Source of the DNA: Plasmodium relictum
Taxonomy: Eukaryota > Apicomplexa > Aconoidasida > Haemosporida > Plasmodiidae
NCBI RefSeq assembly: GCF_900005765.1
Contig: NC_041687.1
Coordinates: forward strand, 620,001 to 684,000
Direction of reading: 5' to 3'
Length of the DNA: 64,000 bases
Shown here: positions 33,634 to 44,621 of the stretch, in pieces
Position numbering within the stretch: position 1 is the first letter of the stretch
Layout: every line of letters starts with the position of its first letter
Position numbers and translations under genes: made by a program
The notes under the pieces: generated by a model
Seen by the model: the letters and a program-made list of their open reading frames with translations, nothing else
What the model was told of the DNA's origin: nothing
Databases searched by the model: none

Positions 33634-34677
33634 TATTTTTATCTTTCTAAAATGTTATTTTATTTTGTTTTTGTGAATTATTTTTCTATGAAAAGATAAG
33701 TTTTTATACTAAATAGAATAAAAAAAAAAAAAATAAATAAAATATATTTTATCTATTTCTGTTTAATATTGTTTTTTTCTTTTTTATATTAAGAGAATCA
33801 ATTCATTTATTTGAAGTAGAACAAAATATTATTACATTTTTTGTATAAATTAGATTTATATTATTATATTTTTTATGTATGAAGTATATTTTAAATGCAT
33901 ATGATTTTATGTTTTAGTTATTAATCCATTTTCTAATGGATATATAATTATGATATTTGTGTAGCATTAAAATCATAAAATATTTAATGACAGTTTATTG
34001 ATTATTTAAAATATAATAAAATTGTATTAACACTTTTTAATTAAAATCCTCTTATATCTAAAAATGAGGCAAATTTAAAAAAAAATTAAAAAAAAAAAAA
34101 TTAAGCAAAAAAATTAAGATTTTGTTATTAAAAAAAAAAAAAAAAAACATTTATACACATAATACAAAATGCAATTTCAGTGATTTTTTGTTTATTTAAA
34201 AACTCTTGAAGGAATTAAAATTAGTTTTTATATTTTTATTGATATATATTTTTATATTAAATAAAATTGTAATTTGCATTATGAAAATTTATTATATGTT
34301 AATAATAATTTAAAATTTTAAAAAATTTTCATGTTTTTAAAACTTTAAGTAATACTGCTATTTTTCATACGAATTATTGCAATTTGTGATATAATTATTC
34401 AGAAATTTTCTAAGAAAAAAAAAATTCAATTAAAGCATAGTTAAATAAAACAATAAGATGATTTACCTTTTTTTATTACAGATTTATTTTAGTTTTAACA
34501 TGATTTGAGAATTATAATCAAGAAAAAAAAAAGGAAAGAAAATTTTTTTTAATACAATTATCATAAAAAATTCAGACTAATTTTCCTTGAAAATAAATCA
34601 ATTTTTTTTTTTTTTTTGGTATAGATTTATAGTTATTTATATGTATAAAATATTAAATAATATATTTTTATTTAAAA
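33634..34677. other. Intergenic region, plus-strand genes
   Basis: This is 1.04 kb with several poly-A runs (33721, 34086, 34131) and a poly-T run at 34602-34617. No coding feature seen. Confidence 0.6.
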
Positions 34678-36666
34678 ATGGAGAATATTAAAAATATAGA
34701 AAATGTTTTACAAACTACACATGTTAAAGATTTTGAAAAAAATAAGGAAAAAAAAATAAATGAAGAAGAAATTCCTAATGAAGCACAAAACGAAGAACAA
34801 TTGAATATAAATATATCTAATAATAATATGCAGAATGAAGAAAAAAATTTGATACCTCATAATATTCCTATTAAAGAATATAAAGTAGAAATTGATACAA
34901 ATGAAGAAATGAATATTTTAAATAAGAATGAGTCAGTATCTAATAATGAAAAAGAAAATAATTTAAAAGAATCAACTGCTCAGATAACAATAAATAATAA
35001 AATTAATAAGAATGAAATAAATATAACATCAGTTAAAAATAAAGATGAAAAAAGTAATAATATAATAAGAAGTAATAAAAGGAAAATTGATGATGAAACC
35101 AAAGAATCAATTTCCAAAAAATTAAAAATTGAGAGTATTGAACATGATTGTGAATTAAGTTTACCAAATAAAATAAATAATAGTATTTTTAATAGTGAAA
35201 GTAATATAAGGTCATATATAAAGAAAATAAAAAATAATTTCCATATATATTGGAAAGAGTGTGAATGCCAATTAAAAGAACTAGAAAATTGTTTTGTAGA
35301 GAATGAAAAACTAATTAAGGAAATTGTTTGTGAAAATAACAATGCAATAAATAACAAATATATAGGTAATGAAATGGAAGAACATATGAAAAGAAAAATA
35401 GAAAAAAAAAGAAAAATATTAAATAATATTATGAACATAAGATTGAATTACAGAATCATTGAGATGTATTTATTTACTATGAGGCAATTCTCTTATTCAT
35501 TAAAAGAAATTAATGATTATGTTTCTCTTATTTTAGATGAAAATAAAATAACAAAAAGTAACTATGAAATGATAATTGGAAATTTATTGAAATTCAAAGC
35601 AAAAAATTATGAAGATATAAAAAATACTATAGAAAAAAAAATGCTATCTATGGATAAATTTTCTAAAAACAAAAATGAAAGTATATATTCAAGAGATGAT
35701 TTTTCTCATTTACAAACTTTAAAATGCTTACAACATGAAATATCCGAGCGTGTTGATGCGAAAACTGATTTACGATTATTAATGATAAAGAAGAGAGAAT
35801 ATTCTGAAAAATTTATGAAAGAGAACCAAAGAAAAATTATTTCATTTAATAAATTATCATCATTTAAACAAGGTATTAAATGTATTATTGATAAATACAG
35901 TACATTGAATTTAGAACTTTCAAAATATTTATCAACTTTTTATTATAAAATTTTTAATCATCAAATTGAGTTGAGTGTCAACAATATTTCAATTTTAAAT
36001 AATAAAAAACCATTTAATTTTTTTTTTGTTTTTAAAGAGCAAAGTAATACTAACGATGTTTTTAATTACATGAAATATGATACTATTACAAAAATTAGAA
36101 AAAATAATGGAAATTCCCCTAATTGTAAGGAAGTTCACAATGAATATATAGCTCTAAACTTTCATACAAAAGATAATTTTGATATTTCCATTTTACCTGA
36201 TTTAAAATATCTTAGTTATTTAAATGTAGAAATAGAAATATCTTATTTATACAGTAGTGATTGCTTAGTTGCAAAAACAAATTCTATTGAATTCATAGGG
36301 TTGCATAATGGACGTAAATTATTATCCGATATATATAGCAATCAAGATCATTTTCTTTTATTTTCAAAAGATATAAATGATTTTCAAAATTTTAAATATG
36401 GTTTTCCTTTTTTATGGCTGAATGCAATGGCAGAAAGATCGTATACATTGGATACAGAACATGAAATATGTCAAAAAGATGAATCAAATAAAAAAAGTGA
36501 AAATAACAATACTATAGAAAATTTTCAGAATGACAATTTTGATAAGAAAAAATTATCAGATATATATAATTGGCATTTAAATAGAACTTTAGATATATCT
36601 GTGCTTTTCTCAAAAATATTTACAAGAAGTAAAGAAAAAAGAAAAAATATATATATAAATAAATAA
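34678..36666 (+). CDS. THOC5-like protein (THO/TREX mRNA export complex), tentative
   Basis: This is a 662-aa single-exon protein. Residues 1-150 are Asn/Glu-rich and end in a basic cluster (NKRKIDDE, SKKLKIE) that could be a nuclear localisation signal. Residues ~185-440 are helical and coiled-coil-like. Landmarks occur in the order found in animal THOC5: LLKFKAKNYEDI near 302 (like CLEFKSKHEEI), LKCLQHEISER and a basic coil, then LSKYL. A beta-rich C-terminal half follows, with KPFNFFFVF, HNEYIALNFHTKD, FPFLWLNAM near 573 (like HPYLWVQKL), and a terminal helix containing LNRTLDISVLFSKI. Human THOC5 is close in length (683 aa). THOC5 scaffolds THO, which couples transcription with mRNA export. 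Each match is weak; the shared order and length persuade me. It was not confirmed by any search. Confidence 0.5.
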   Translation: MENIKNIENVLQTTHVKDFEKNKEKKINEEEIPNEAQNEEQLNINISNNNMQNEEKNLIPHNIPIKEYKVEIDTNEEMNILNKNESVSNNEKENNLKESTAQITINNKINKNEINITSVKNKDEKSNNIIRSNKRKIDDETKESISKKLKIESIEHDCELSLPNKINNSIFNSESNIRSYIKKIKNNFHIYWKECECQLKELENCFVENEKLIKEIVCENNNAINNKYIGNEMEEHMKRKIEKKRKILNNIMNIRLNYRIIEMYLFTMRQFSYSLKEINDYVSLILDENKITKSNYEMIIGNLLKFKAKNYEDIKNTIEKKMLSMDKFSKNKNESIYSRDDFSHLQTLKCLQHEISERVDAKTDLRLLMIKKREYSEKFMKENQRKIISFNKLSSFKQGIKCIIDKYSTLNLELSKYLSTFYYKIFNHQIELSVNNISILNNKKPFNFFFVFKEQSNTNDVFNYMKYDTITKIRKNNGNSPNCKEVHNEYIALNFHTKDNFDISILPDLKYLSYLNVEIEISYLYSSDCLVAKTNSIEFIGLHNGRKLLSDIYSNQDHFLLFSKDINDFQNFKYGFPFLWLNAMAERSYTLDTEHEICQKDESNKKSENNNTIENFQNDNFDKKKLSDIYNWHLNRTLDISVLFSKIFTRSKEKRKNIYINK

Positions 36667-36789
36667 AAATAATAATCATACTTTGCTTTTTTTTTTTTTT
36701 AATTTATTAGTACTATTTAGAATATGGGATATTTGGCAAATTCGTCATTACAAGTAAAATTTAATTAATCTTTTGAAAAATTAGAAAAT

Positions 36790-37764
36790 ATGTTTTTATT
36801 GATGTCATTATACTTATTTTTTGTGTATAGATATTACCCAAATGTTTTTCCTCCTTTTTCTTGTGAAAAACATCTTGAAGCTTTAAAAAAAATTCAATCA
36901 GTTTCATTACAGCAAATATCTTATTTTGATATTATAACTGAAGAATCCTATTTAAAAGAGGAAAATGAACATACTGATGTAACTATTTTTTTATAATGCT
37001 GTTTATAATTATATTTATTTTAATTAATTTTATTTTAGTATTTCATTTTTATACATTTATGGAAAATTTTCTTTATTTCTATTATTTTGTATTTTTATAA
37101 TTTTTCTCTTTTTGCTCATATATGCATAGTTTTACTTTGTTTAATTGTTATTTTTATATAGGAATGCAGCAAAGATAATATATATGCCTGTTGTTTTATT
37201 CAATTATATGAATCCTGCTTAGTAAAAGCATTTATCAGTATTCCCTTCAACGGAAAGTAAAATTATATTTTGGAAAATACAAAAAGGAAATAGTTTTCCT
37301 GTAAATTAATATAAATAAAAATTAATTGATACATATACATATACATGTTTTTTCTTTTATAGGGAACCTTATTTTAGTGTATTTTTAACAAAAAAAAAAT
37401 ATTCAAGAAGGTTAAAGGTAATAATTTAAAGGAAACTTAAAATATTTATATACCTTTTCTATACATAACTATAATTTTTTTTTTGTTTCTTTTTTTTTAT
37501 TCAAGAAATTGCAAGATTATTTAAACACAACAGTTGTAAATAAACATTCTAGAATTGAAGATACACAAAGACAAATTATATTAACTCTGCAACTAGCAAA
37601 ATTAAGGGTTTGATATAAATTCCTTATATAAAATTATTTTAAATTTTTTTTAATGTTATTCTTAATTTATCTCCACTTCATTGTTTTTATAGGAAGGAGC
37701 ACATAAATACTTTAAATCGTTTAGTAAAAATTCAACACTTACATTTGATGAAGACATAAGTTAA
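36790..37764 (+). CDS. Small five-exon protein of unknown function (start uncertain)
   Basis: Exons with good splice sites and phases are (36790)-36978, 37162-37256, 37363-37417, 37506-37607 and 37693-37764. Counting from the ATG at 36790 gives 513 bases, 170 aa. The 5' end is uncertain: an acceptor-like TTTTTTGTGTATAG ends at 36830, and an upstream ATG at 36724 (MGYLANSS) could be a short first exon, either with donor GTCATT or with a better donor GTAAAA that does not keep phase. The protein contains FPPFSCEKHLEALKKIQS, an acidic segment, a hydrophobic strand-rich middle (YACCFIQLYESCLVKAFISI), and a basic helix LKKLQDYLNTTV followed by RQIILTLQLAKLREG. I do not recognise the family. It lies 123 bp after the THOC5-like gene on the same strand. 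Confidence 0.65.
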
Positions 37765-38403
37765 TGATATACGTACACTTCTTTTTTGTACTTTAAAGAA
37801 TTTGATATAAAAATTTTAAAAGAAAGGTAAGCTTGAATATTTGTTCTTTTAAATTATGAGCTTGTCTTCAATTATTAATTTTTTTATTTTTATATATATA
37901 TTAGTTTTTTTTTTTTTAAATACTTATACATTTTTTGTAATTTATTTTTGTAAGTCTAATTAAAATTATTTATTTCATTTTTTTTTTTTAAATTTTTCAA
38001 ATTCAAAATAATTAAAATACATTATATTTGTAAAAAAATATTTGTGCAAAAAAAAAAAAAAAAAAAAATTTTGAAAAAAAGTTCAGAACACTTAATTTAA
38101 ACAATTTAATTTTTTTTTTAATATTTTTTAATTATGTTCTCTTAAAGCTCAAAATTTAAAGGGAGATAAAAAAATTGAACATTATGAATCTTTAAAGATA
38201 ATAAGCATTGATTTAACTTTTTTTTTTTTTTTTTTCTAATTATATCAAAGTGAAATAATATAAACAATAAAAATTAATATCAAAAAAAGATATAATAAAA
38301 AATAAAATAAAATAATGCATAATAAAGATTTTGCAATAATTCATAGCAATATATATATATATATGTTAGTTTATCAAAAATTTATTTCAATAAAAAAAAA
38401 AAA
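37765..38403. other. Intergenic region upstream of the polo-box-like gene
   Basis: This is 639 bp with very long homopolymers (poly-A at 38049-38068, poly-T at 38219-38235). Promoter expected; no recognised motif. Confidence 0.6.
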
Positions 38404-41400
38404 ATGCAAAATTTTGTCGACTTGGATCACATAAGAACTAGTAATGTAACTTCGGAAAATCACCATAAAATATTGAAAAATGTTGAAGAAGTTAGTGAAA
38501 ATAATAATAATAATAATAAAAATGATCAAAATTGTTTAATAAGTGAAAATATGCATAATAATATATCTTATGTATGTAATAATAATATTGATGACAAACA
38601 TACACTAAAGCATTTAAAAACAAAGGATATTACTGATCAGAATTTTCTTATTCATTCAGATAATTACTTAAGAAATAATGAACATTCTAAGGAAATTTTT
38701 AAAAATGATGAATCAAACACAAAAAATTTAGAAGAAGCTGTTAATAGAAGAAGAAAAATTAGAGAAATGATATCAGCATATAATTCGTTAAATTTATCTA
38801 GTTGTAATTTAGATAACATAGATATTCAAAAAAAAATATCATTACATCATTTTGATTACAATAATGATGAAGATGATAAATGCGAAAGTTTTGTTAAAAA
38901 AAATATACCAGAAGAAAACTATACGGATAAGTTTCATAAAAACCAAAATAAGAAGGAAAATAATTATAATTATGATTCAAGTATCACATATAAAAATAAT
39001 GATATATCATCATGTAATAATTATTCCTATTACTGTAATAACGATAATATAAAATCTAGGATAAATGAAAATATACTAGATAAGTCATTTATTAATGATG
39101 ATGATGAAATGGATGATTATAAGACATTTTTAACACTTGATAGTAATCAAACCATCTTTAAGAAAAAACCTCTTAAGCTTCCGGATATTTCATTTCTTAA
39201 TAATAGCAGTAGGAATTATAATACTATGCATAATGATGATAATGATAATGATATTCTAAGGAAAAAAATAATTTATGAAAAATTAGATTTATCATCATTC
39301 TGTTATGATGATAATAAAAACATAAATTTTCTTTCTCAATGCAATGGTGAAAATTCTACATTACAAAAGAGAACAGGTATAAATGAATTTAATAAAGTTT
39401 GTGTAGATAACAATATTAGTTTTTATGAATTAAAAAAGGAAAGTAAAAACAACATAGTTAAGAATTACATAAAAATCAATAAAGTAGAAAATTCAAATAT
39501 AGAACAGCTAATTAATAATAATTTAAGTCATTCTAATAATTATGTAGATAAAAAAATTAAAAGTTATGAACAAAAACATTTGAAAGAAAATAGTTATGCA
39601 AATAGATTATCATCCAAGAATGATTTAGATAATGCCTATTTTAAATATTACAATTTACATAGTAGTAGAAAACCAAACGATAAGAATAATAATTTACATA
39701 GTAGTACAGTAAAAACCAAGAAGGAACAAAATATAAATTTCATAAATAAAATTAGTAATGCAAGTATTGTTTATTCATCTGAACTTAAATATAGTAATTT
39801 ACCTGAAAATATAAGTAAAAAAAATTACAAAAATTACAATAATAGTAAGTATGAAAATATAGATAATGAACATCTAAATGATAAAGTAAAATTTTCTCTT
39901 GAAGAAAAAACGTATTTGAATTCTTCATATATTAAAAATATAGAAAAATTTAAAGAATTATTAATTAATGCAACAAAGGATAATTTAAATGAGTATGTAA
40001 AATGCTTACAAAATATTAATAATAAGAAGTTAAGAAATTATAAGCATTATGTTAAACAAGTAAATAATTATAGCATAAGTCAATATTTAAATACTACTTT
40101 TAGGGCATCTGTTCCTCAAAAAAATATTAGAGAATTAATGTTAAATAACTCAGATACATTTTCTTCTATACAAAAATGCTTAAATGAAAGTGATGATTTA
40201 AGCACAACAACACATAGTGACAATAGTAGCATTAGTAATTTTACATATAAAAGTTTAATAAATAGTAATAATAACAATAATAATCTTAGTTTGAAAATTT
40301 ATAAAAGAAAAAAAAAATATCATTTAAGGAACACTAGTACATTATCAACCACTTCTACTAATGAAATTAATTCTTGTTCTGAAAAAATAAAAAATGAAAT
40401 AAGCTTTAGTTTAGCTAATAAAAATAGACAAAAAAAGTATGATAAAAGTAGTTATAGTTTTAGTAATGTTAATCCAAAATTAGAAAATGTTATTAATAAA
40501 AATAATTTTCCTAATATTAAAGAAAATGATTTTTATAATTTAAAAAGATTAGATAATTTAAATGTAAAAAACGTAAAAAAAGAGCAGAATTTAGATATAA
40601 ATGATAGTTTAAAAAGTAATTATATTAAGCGAATTTTAAAAAAAAAAAATTTGTATGAACCTTTAGAAAATTATATTGTTGAAAAAAAAATTTGTAATTC
40701 TGATTATGCAAACAATTATAAAAATTATGATAAAGATAATTTTAAAGAAAATGAGTATATATGTTCTTTAAAAAAAAAAAAAAAAAAAAAAAGAAATATA
40801 AACAACAATATTAATTATATACATAGTTCCAAAAATAAAAATAAAAATAAAAATTATTTTCCTTTTAATACAGATTCTGAAGATTATAATAAGAAGTTAA
40901 ATAGTTCATCTGTTTCTTTGTTACGAAGTAATTCATGTGAAAATAATTACAAAAAATTATTATCTAATGACGAATTAAATAAATCAAATAATCAAACAAA
41001 TAATACTACAAATAATAAAAATATCTTATATATTAAAGATGGTGATAATAATATCAAATATGAAGACAACAACTACCATGAGGTAGACAAATTCCCAAGA
41101 CAATCATTATTTAATTGTACAAATAATTTTCTAAGCAAAAATGTATTATCTAATATAAACCAAGATAATGTAAATGAGGAAAATATGTATGAATTAGGAC
41201 AAATTAGAAAAAATGAAGATACTAATGGAAATAATAGTTGTGAAAGCAATAGAAGTAATATGAACAATGAAGATTTTAGTTATATAAATTTTTTAAAGAA
41301 TAGGAATTTTATTAATATTCATGATAATGCTTCAAAAAATGGAAAAATGGAAAATAATAATGTAATATATCTACAAAATGATACATGTGAAAGTAATATT

Positions 41401-43836
41401 AATAATGATCTTTTGAATAAAAAAAAAAGTTTATGTTTAAGTAAAAAAAATTCAGAAGATTTTCCGATGTATGATAAAAAATTAATAAAAATTGATTCTT
41501 TAACTAAAGAACGTAATAAAATTTCTTACAAAGATTCTAGCTTAATTAGAAATAACAATTTATTTTATTTTAATAATGTAGATGATAAAAATGAAATAAA
41601 TAGTATAGAAAAAAAAAATGAAAATATTTTATTGAATAATATAAAAAGAGAAAATTTCGATAATTCTATATTTATAAATAAAAAAGAGAAAGATAGTGTA
41701 AGCATTGATGTTTTAAATTTTAATTTTCAAAGTAGTCCAAATAATAATGTAAATTTGAATAAAAATAATTTTGAAATTCCAAATAATATTCAAGAATACA
41801 ACTGCCAATATCCTGAACACGCAAATAAAAGTGAAGGAAGAGATATTGGAGAAATTATTAGAAATAATAAAACGAGAATAGAAAATTTATATGATAATGA
41901 ACCAAGTCAAAGCGATTACTATTTAAGTGAAAATACAAGTGAATGCAAATATAATATAAACGAAAATATAGAAGATAACAAAAACTCTCGCCCTTTTTTA
42001 AATAAATATGATTATTTTTATAAATCCTTAAAAGAAAACTCTTATTCCTTTAATTCATATAAGGAAGATATTGAAAATAAAAGTGTTATCGGATGTTCAC
42101 TTGATAGTTTTAATGAGGAATTTGATAATCCAATTTCGGCACCTACACCAGCTGCATCCAGTTTTTCTAATATAAGTTTAAACTCATCTTATAATAAAAA
42201 TTTTAACAAATTGAACGTATTTAACTTGAAAAATAACCAAAATAATAATGTATGTGAAATACATAATCATTTGAATGATCAAAAATATTATATGAACATT
42301 GATGAATTAAAAAAAGGTAACTTTTATAATAATAATAATAGTAAAAGTAATTATGATAAAAGTAGTACTGGTAATAAAAATTTCAATAATAGTAAGGAAA
42401 AAAACATAAATTTAAATTTAGTAAGCGATAAAAATAAGCATAATATTTATGAAAATCATAGGCATACAATAAATACTAATAAAGGAGAAAATTCTTATTC
42501 TGTTAATCATTTTCTTAATAAAAAATATGAAATGTCAAATGCTTCTACTAATTTTTTAAAAAATAACATAAATAATACAGAAAATAATTTTGATTTTATA
42601 AATAATAAAAAATATAATGACAATTCACAAATATTGATAGATAAAAAATATACTAATTTCACTAACGTTTTTAAAGACAATATAAACAAAAAAAATATTT
42701 CTGATACATTTAGTGAAAGTACTGTAAATAATAGAAAAAGTTTAAATAGTATTATAACCAATAATATAAACAATTTGGATAAAAATTTGATTCATAACAA
42801 TGAAAATATTATTATTCAAAAACCGTTATATAAAGAGATATACAACAATTATACTTTTAGTAAAAAAAATAATTCACCTGAAACGTTAACAAATAATTTA
42901 ATAAATTTAACAGAACCCAATTGGAATTACAAGAAAACAAATAAAAATAGTGTCAATAAAATAGTAAATACTTTAGAAATAAAAGACATAAAGATAAACA
43001 CAAAACAAGGAATATTTGAAATAACATCTGTTGGAGAAGTAATTTTTACATTTTTAGGAAGATCAGAAATCAAAAGATATAAAAATGTAAAAAAAAAAAA
43101 CATGAATATAGACATATCAAAACCAAGAAAGTTATTATTTATAATTGAAATAGATGGAATAAATATCAAAATAAAAGATGTGTTAATGAATGAAGTTCTA
43201 GACTACTATAATATATTTGAGGAAGAATTACCAAAAACACACAATGCAAGGTATGAATATGCATACAATGTAGTTGAAACGTTAAAAAAGCATACACCTA
43301 AAGTATCTTTAACAAAAAAATGGTTTGGTACATATCATTTAATGAGCAATGGAAGCACTCCTGATTTTATTGCAATATTGAATAACAATATGTTTATTGA
43401 AAAAGTTGAAATTAAAAATAATCATGTAACATTTATTTTAAAAGATAGAACTAGTATAACCATACATAATGATGATTTGAATGAAATAACCACAAACTTT
43501 ACTAAAAAAACAATAGAGGAAAAAGAAAAAAGTGTAAATGATAGTAAAGGAAGTTATAATTTTTTAAAGGAAATGAAAGGAGATAATGAAGATATAAAAA
43601 TTATTTTGATGAATTTACAAAAATTGTTAAAAAAGACAGGGGTGTCAATTGATATAATTATTCAAAATTGGTGTAATACTTTACATGCCTATTCACATTG
43701 TCTTAGTTTATTAACAAAAGGAAATGCAGAATATACATTGAAACTAAAAAAAGCATTAGCAGATATGACAGAAAAAACAGAAATCCATAGAAGGAACATC
43801 TATTTTTCTATTTTCCCAATAATAATAGAAGAATAA
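38404..43836 (+). CDS. Kinase-less protein with a C-terminal PLK4-type cryptic polo box
   Basis: This is a 1810-aa intronless protein. Residues 1-1515 are Asn/Lys/Ser-rich low-complexity sequence with no kinase motifs (no glycine loop, HRD or DFG). The last ~290 residues (from about 1523, LEIKDIKINTKQGIFEI) are folded. They resemble the cryptic polo box of PLK4/SAK, in order: a PB1-like beta sheet with GIFEITSVGEVIF; the inter-strand segment LPKTHNARYEYAYNVVETL and KHTPKVSL, which aligns with LPEKYWRKYQYA...KTPKI of PLK4; the PB2 strand GTYHLMSNGSTPDFIAILNNN (compare ILMENSPGADFEVWFYDG); a helix with HAYSHCLSLL; and a terminal FPIIIEE matching FFPIIIG at the end of the PLK4 domain. That domain dimerises and docks PLK4 to centriolar Asl/SPD-2-type receptors. 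Neither a kinase nor a third polo box is present. Basal-body role inferred. Confidence 0.72.
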   Translation: MQNFVDLDHIRTSNVTSENHHKILKNVEEVSENNNNNNKNDQNCLISENMHNNISYVCNNNIDDKHTLKHLKTKDITDQNFLIHSDNYLRNNEHSKEIFKNDESNTKNLEEAVNRRRKIREMISAYNSLNLSSCNLDNIDIQKKISLHHFDYNNDEDDKCESFVKKNIPEENYTDKFHKNQNKKENNYNYDSSITYKNNDISSCNNYSYYCNNDNIKSRINENILDKSFINDDDEMDDYKTFLTLDSNQTIFKKKPLKLPDISFLNNSSRNYNTMHNDDNDNDILRKKIIYEKLDLSSFCYDDNKNINFLSQCNGENSTLQKRTGINEFNKVCVDNNISFYELKKESKNNIVKNYIKINKVENSNIEQLINNNLSHSNNYVDKKIKSYEQKHLKENSYANRLSSKNDLDNAYFKYYNLHSSRKPNDKNNNLHSSTVKTKKEQNINFINKISNASIVYSSELKYSNLPENISKKNYKNYNNSKYENIDNEHLNDKVKFSLEEKTYLNSSYIKNIEKFKELLINATKDNLNEYVKCLQNINNKKLRNYKHYVKQVNNYSISQYLNTTFRASVPQKNIRELMLNNSDTFSSIQKCLNESDDLSTTTHSDNSSISNFTYKSLINSNNNNNNLSLKIYKRKKKYHLRNTSTLSTTSTNEINSCSEKIKNEISFSLANKNRQKKYDKSSYSFSNVNPKLENVINKNNFPNIKENDFYNLKRLDNLNVKNVKKEQNLDINDSLKSNYIKRILKKKNLYEPLENYIVEKKICNSDYANNYKNYDKDNFKENEYICSLKKKKKKKRNINNNINYIHSSKNKNKNKNYFPFNTDSEDYNKKLNSSSVSLLRSNSCENNYKKLLSNDELNKSNNQTNNTTNNKNILYIKDGDNNIKYEDNNYHEVDKFPRQSLFNCTNNFLSKNVLSNINQDNVNEENMYELGQIRKNEDTNGNNSCESNRSNMNNEDFSYINFLKNRNFINIHDNASKNGKMENNNVIYLQNDTCESNINNDLLNKKKSLCLSKKNSEDFPMYDKKLIKIDSLTKERNKISYKDSSLIRNNNLFYFNNVDDKNEINSIEKKNENILLNNIKRENFDNSIFINKKEKDSVSIDVLNFNFQSSPNNNVNLNKNNFEIPNNIQEYNCQYPEHANKSEGRDIGEIIRNNKTRIENLYDNEPSQSDYYLSENTSECKYNINENIEDNKNSRPFLNKYDYFYKSLKENSYSFNSYKEDIENKSVIGCSLDSFNEEFDNPISAPTPAASSFSNISLNSSYNKNFNKLNVFNLKNNQNNNVCEIHNHLNDQKYYMNIDELKKGNFYNNNNSKSNYDKSSTGNKNFNNSKEKNINLNLVSDKNKHNIYENHRHTINTNKGENSYSVNHFLNKKYEMSNASTNFLKNNINNTENNFDFINNKKYNDNSQILIDKKYTNFTNVFKDNINKKNISDTFSESTVNNRKSLNSIITNNINNLDKNLIHNNENIIIQKPLYKEIYNNYTFSKKNNSPETLTNNLINLTEPNWNYKKTNKNSVNKIVNTLEIKDIKINTKQGIFEITSVGEVIFTFLGRSEIKRYKNVKKKNMNIDISKPRKLLFIIEIDGINIKIKDVLMNEVLDYYNIFEEELPKTHNARYEYAYNVVETLKKHTPKVSLTKKWFGTYHLMSNGSTPDFIAILNNNMFIEKVEIKNNHVTFILKDRTSITIHNDDLNEITTNFTKKTIEEKEKSVNDSKGSYNFLKEMKGDNEDIKIILMNLQKLLKKTGVSIDIIIQNWCNTLHAYSHCLSLLTKGNAEYTLKLKKALADMTEKTEIHRRNIYFSIFPIIIEE

Positions 43837-44621
43837 AAGAGAACTATATTATATAATTATTTTTGTTCTTTTTTTTTTATAATACTTTAGTATATATATG
43901 TTTTTCCATATGATTAAAATTTTTTTTTCTTTTTCTTATATTTTTTTAAGTTATAAAATATATTTGTCTTAATGTTTATATATATGAATCATTTGTCCTT
44001 TTAAAAATTTTTTAAATATTAAAAACATTAAAAAAAAAATTATAATACTATAGTAAATTATATGAAATTCTATGTACTTTAATTTTTCTTTTATATTGTT
44101 TTAGTCCATTATTTTTATGAAAATTTTTTTTTTATATGAACATTATAAAGATGCATATTTAAGTAATGATTTATAAATTTTTTTTTTTTTTGAAATTATA
44201 ATTTTTTTATAATGCGCGTTTTTTTCATACAAAAAAACTTAGTGTAAATTTTAATAAAGGATACCTAAGAAATCTAAACATAACATTTTAAGTATAATAA
44301 AATAAAAAATAATAAAACATATAGAAATAATAGAATAGTTAATTTAACATAATAATTTTTCTTTATCATTTTTTCTATTATCTTTAACATTTTTATTTTA
44401 AAATATTCTTATAAGAAAAAGATAATATTATTTTTTAAATTTATAAGCAAAATTTCCCTCTGTTTAATAAAATATTTATTAAACTATAAAAAATAAAGGT
44501 ATCTTTTCTAATTTTTTTTTAATAAAAGTTTTATATACTTTATTATTATGAGACTTTTCATTTTAAATAATATATTTATGTTAATTATTAATTTACTGAA
44601 AAATAAATTTATACAGAAAAA
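43837..44621. other. Intergenic region
   Basis: This is 785 bp of A/T-rich DNA between two plus-strand genes. Nothing recognised beyond T runs. Confidence 0.6.
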
